From: Halocaridina rubra
Taxonomy: Eukaryota > Arthropoda > Malacostraca > Decapoda > Atyidae
Length of the DNA stretch: 10,000 nucleotides
Direction: 5' to 3'
NCBI GenBank assembly: GCA_037179515.1
Contig: JAXCGZ010021018.1
Location: forward strand, 52,501 to 62,500
Made by a program: the position numbers and the translations under genes. Of the stretch, positions 8,886 through 10,000 are shown piece after piece. Under the pieces are notes generated by a model. The model saw only the letters and a program-made list of their open reading frames with translations. It was not told where the DNA came from and ran no database searches. Position 1 is the first letter of the stretch; each line of letters starts with the position of its first letter.

Positions 8886-9083
8886 TCAACCAGCCACATA
8901 ACCAAGAAAAAGAGAGAAATCTCTTTGTGGGACACCAGAGAAAACAGAAGAAGGCTCCAAGACTGCATCTAACATGGAAATCCTGAAAGTCTCTACTTAC
9001 AAAAAGAACTTCACCCAGCGTAAAGCCTTTCCCTTTATATCAAGGCAAGCAAGTATAACAAGAATTCGTGTTAGACATAGCTT
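8886..9083 (-). pseudogene. Second, degraded LINE reverse transcriptase fragment
   Basis: On the minus strand one frame reads RILVILACLDIKGKALRWVK then FFL, a TAA stop (8999-8997), then VETFRISMLDAVLEPSSVFS followed by GVPQ (8936-8925) and RDFSLFLGYVAG, ending at TGA (8888-8886). This matches the RT region in which L-x-x-x-G-I-x-G-K-x-L-x-W-I-x-x-F-L is followed by about 21 residues and S-G-V-P-Q-G. The spacing here is exactly 21 positions, counting the stop. No catalytic box is in this frame, but a possible IADDDL lies nearby at 8866-8849. The element belongs to a different LINE type from the one at 4600-6275, judging from IKGKALRWV and VLEPSSVFSGVPQ. It is in the same strand as Khc and clearly dead. 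The assignment rests on two spaced motifs, not on a search. Confidence 0.72.
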
Positions 9084-10000
9084 TTAAAGTGACAAATCCG
9101 CCTGAGTAAATTCCTCCAGAGGCCGTATCTTCCTGGAAAACGTATATTGGGCACTAAGATGCCAAGGGTTCATTTTTGTACTGAGGATAAGCTCAATTCA
9201 AAGTGCAATTTGACTTCTAAAAATATCGGAAACAACATCTATCCAAAATGGGCTTTGAGACATAATTTGACTCTACTTATAATATATGACGTCTAAATAT
9301 ACAAATATGAAGAAATATATAAATTGTGTTAGTTTTCCTGTCTCGGCCGATTAATTATCTGGAAATACGTTGATACTTGTTAAGTCAAAATTGAAATCAC
9401 TAAATGATCAGTGTCAATGAGATTAGGAACTGTCAAAATGGTGACAAAGGTATGAGAATGAGAGATAAAAACTATGTTGCATTTGGTAAAACTGACAGTA
9501 TGATTTCAACACAAGGAACTGGTATCTTGTAAAAAGCTTAAGGCTTTAAGTAAACTGTAACTGTCTTTAAAATTCATATGATGAAAATATAAATGACTTA
9601 GAATACCAAATCTTGGCCAACTATATAACTGCCTACTTCAAGACTACTCAAGTTCCTCCTGATTCCTAGTCTGGTAATTTATATTTCCTATACTTAAGAT
9701 TATTTCTTATTCTCGAAAAAATAATGAGAAAATATTCTGAATACTGAAGCTTTATATTATCCATTTCATATAATTAATACTTCCAGTACCTGAAAATAAT
9801 CTATTATGACAGCTATTTTGGTAGTTCGTCTCTACCAGGAGACGTCTAGGAATCAGTCTATTATTGACTAAATTCAGGATGCAAAGCAACTGGTGTGGGT
9901 TATATGTCTGTAAAAATTCTTTGGCACAAAAACATATTCGGGCTGTCAAGGGTAACATCAACATAGGATATATGCATATGCATGAACCATTTCATTATAA

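Noticed and set aside
9752..9964. 70-residue minus-strand ORF
   Set aside because: No motif, no resemblance to kinesin or RT, and the length is within chance expectation.

Overview
The window looks like intronic sequence from a eukaryotic genome, most likely an arthropod and probably a decapod crustacean. It is AT-rich and rich in long simple repeats, it has no prokaryotic-style gene packing, and its retroelement proteins resemble those common in decapod genomes. The organism assignment is an inference from family resemblance; no database search was possible.

The only host gene I can support is on the minus strand: two consecutive coding exons of conventional kinesin heavy chain (Khc, the KIF5 family). 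The upstream exon lies at 7140-7272 and the downstream exon at 2526-2714. Both have consensus splice sites, and their phases join exactly. Together they encode about 107 residues of the distal stalk coiled coil, covering the light-chain-binding region and the conserved coil before the tail. The remaining exons lie outside the window. Everything else is intron: 1-2525 (partial), 2715-7139 (complete, 4,425 bp) and 7273-10000 (partial).

The complete intron holds a nested transposon. A 5'-truncated, inactivated non-LTR retrotransposon (LINE) on the plus strand spans about 4600-6275, antisense to Khc. Its reverse transcriptase is broken by frameshifts, internal deletions and a mutated catalytic box. 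A GC-rich tRNA-derived SINE on the minus strand (5524-5729) is inserted in it, with a poly-A tail and a 10-bp target-site duplication that matches at 9 of 10 positions. The SINE plus one duplication copy is 216 bp, so the LINE reading frame is the same on both sides. The LINE ends directly in a 94-bp (AT)n tract.

The upstream intron holds an (ATT)n tract at 8273-8360, a 130-bp (AT)n tract at 8420-8549, and a second, older reverse-transcriptase relic on the minus strand at about 8886-9083. That relic is recognisable by an IKGKALRWVKFFL-like segment followed at canonical spacing by SGVPQ.

I found no tRNA or rRNA gene, CRISPR array, promoter of the host gene or complete transposon ORF. I see no credible new multi-gene system. 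The most interesting content is the nested LINE/SINE insertion, the unusual SINE promoter spacing, and the hidden second RT fossil.
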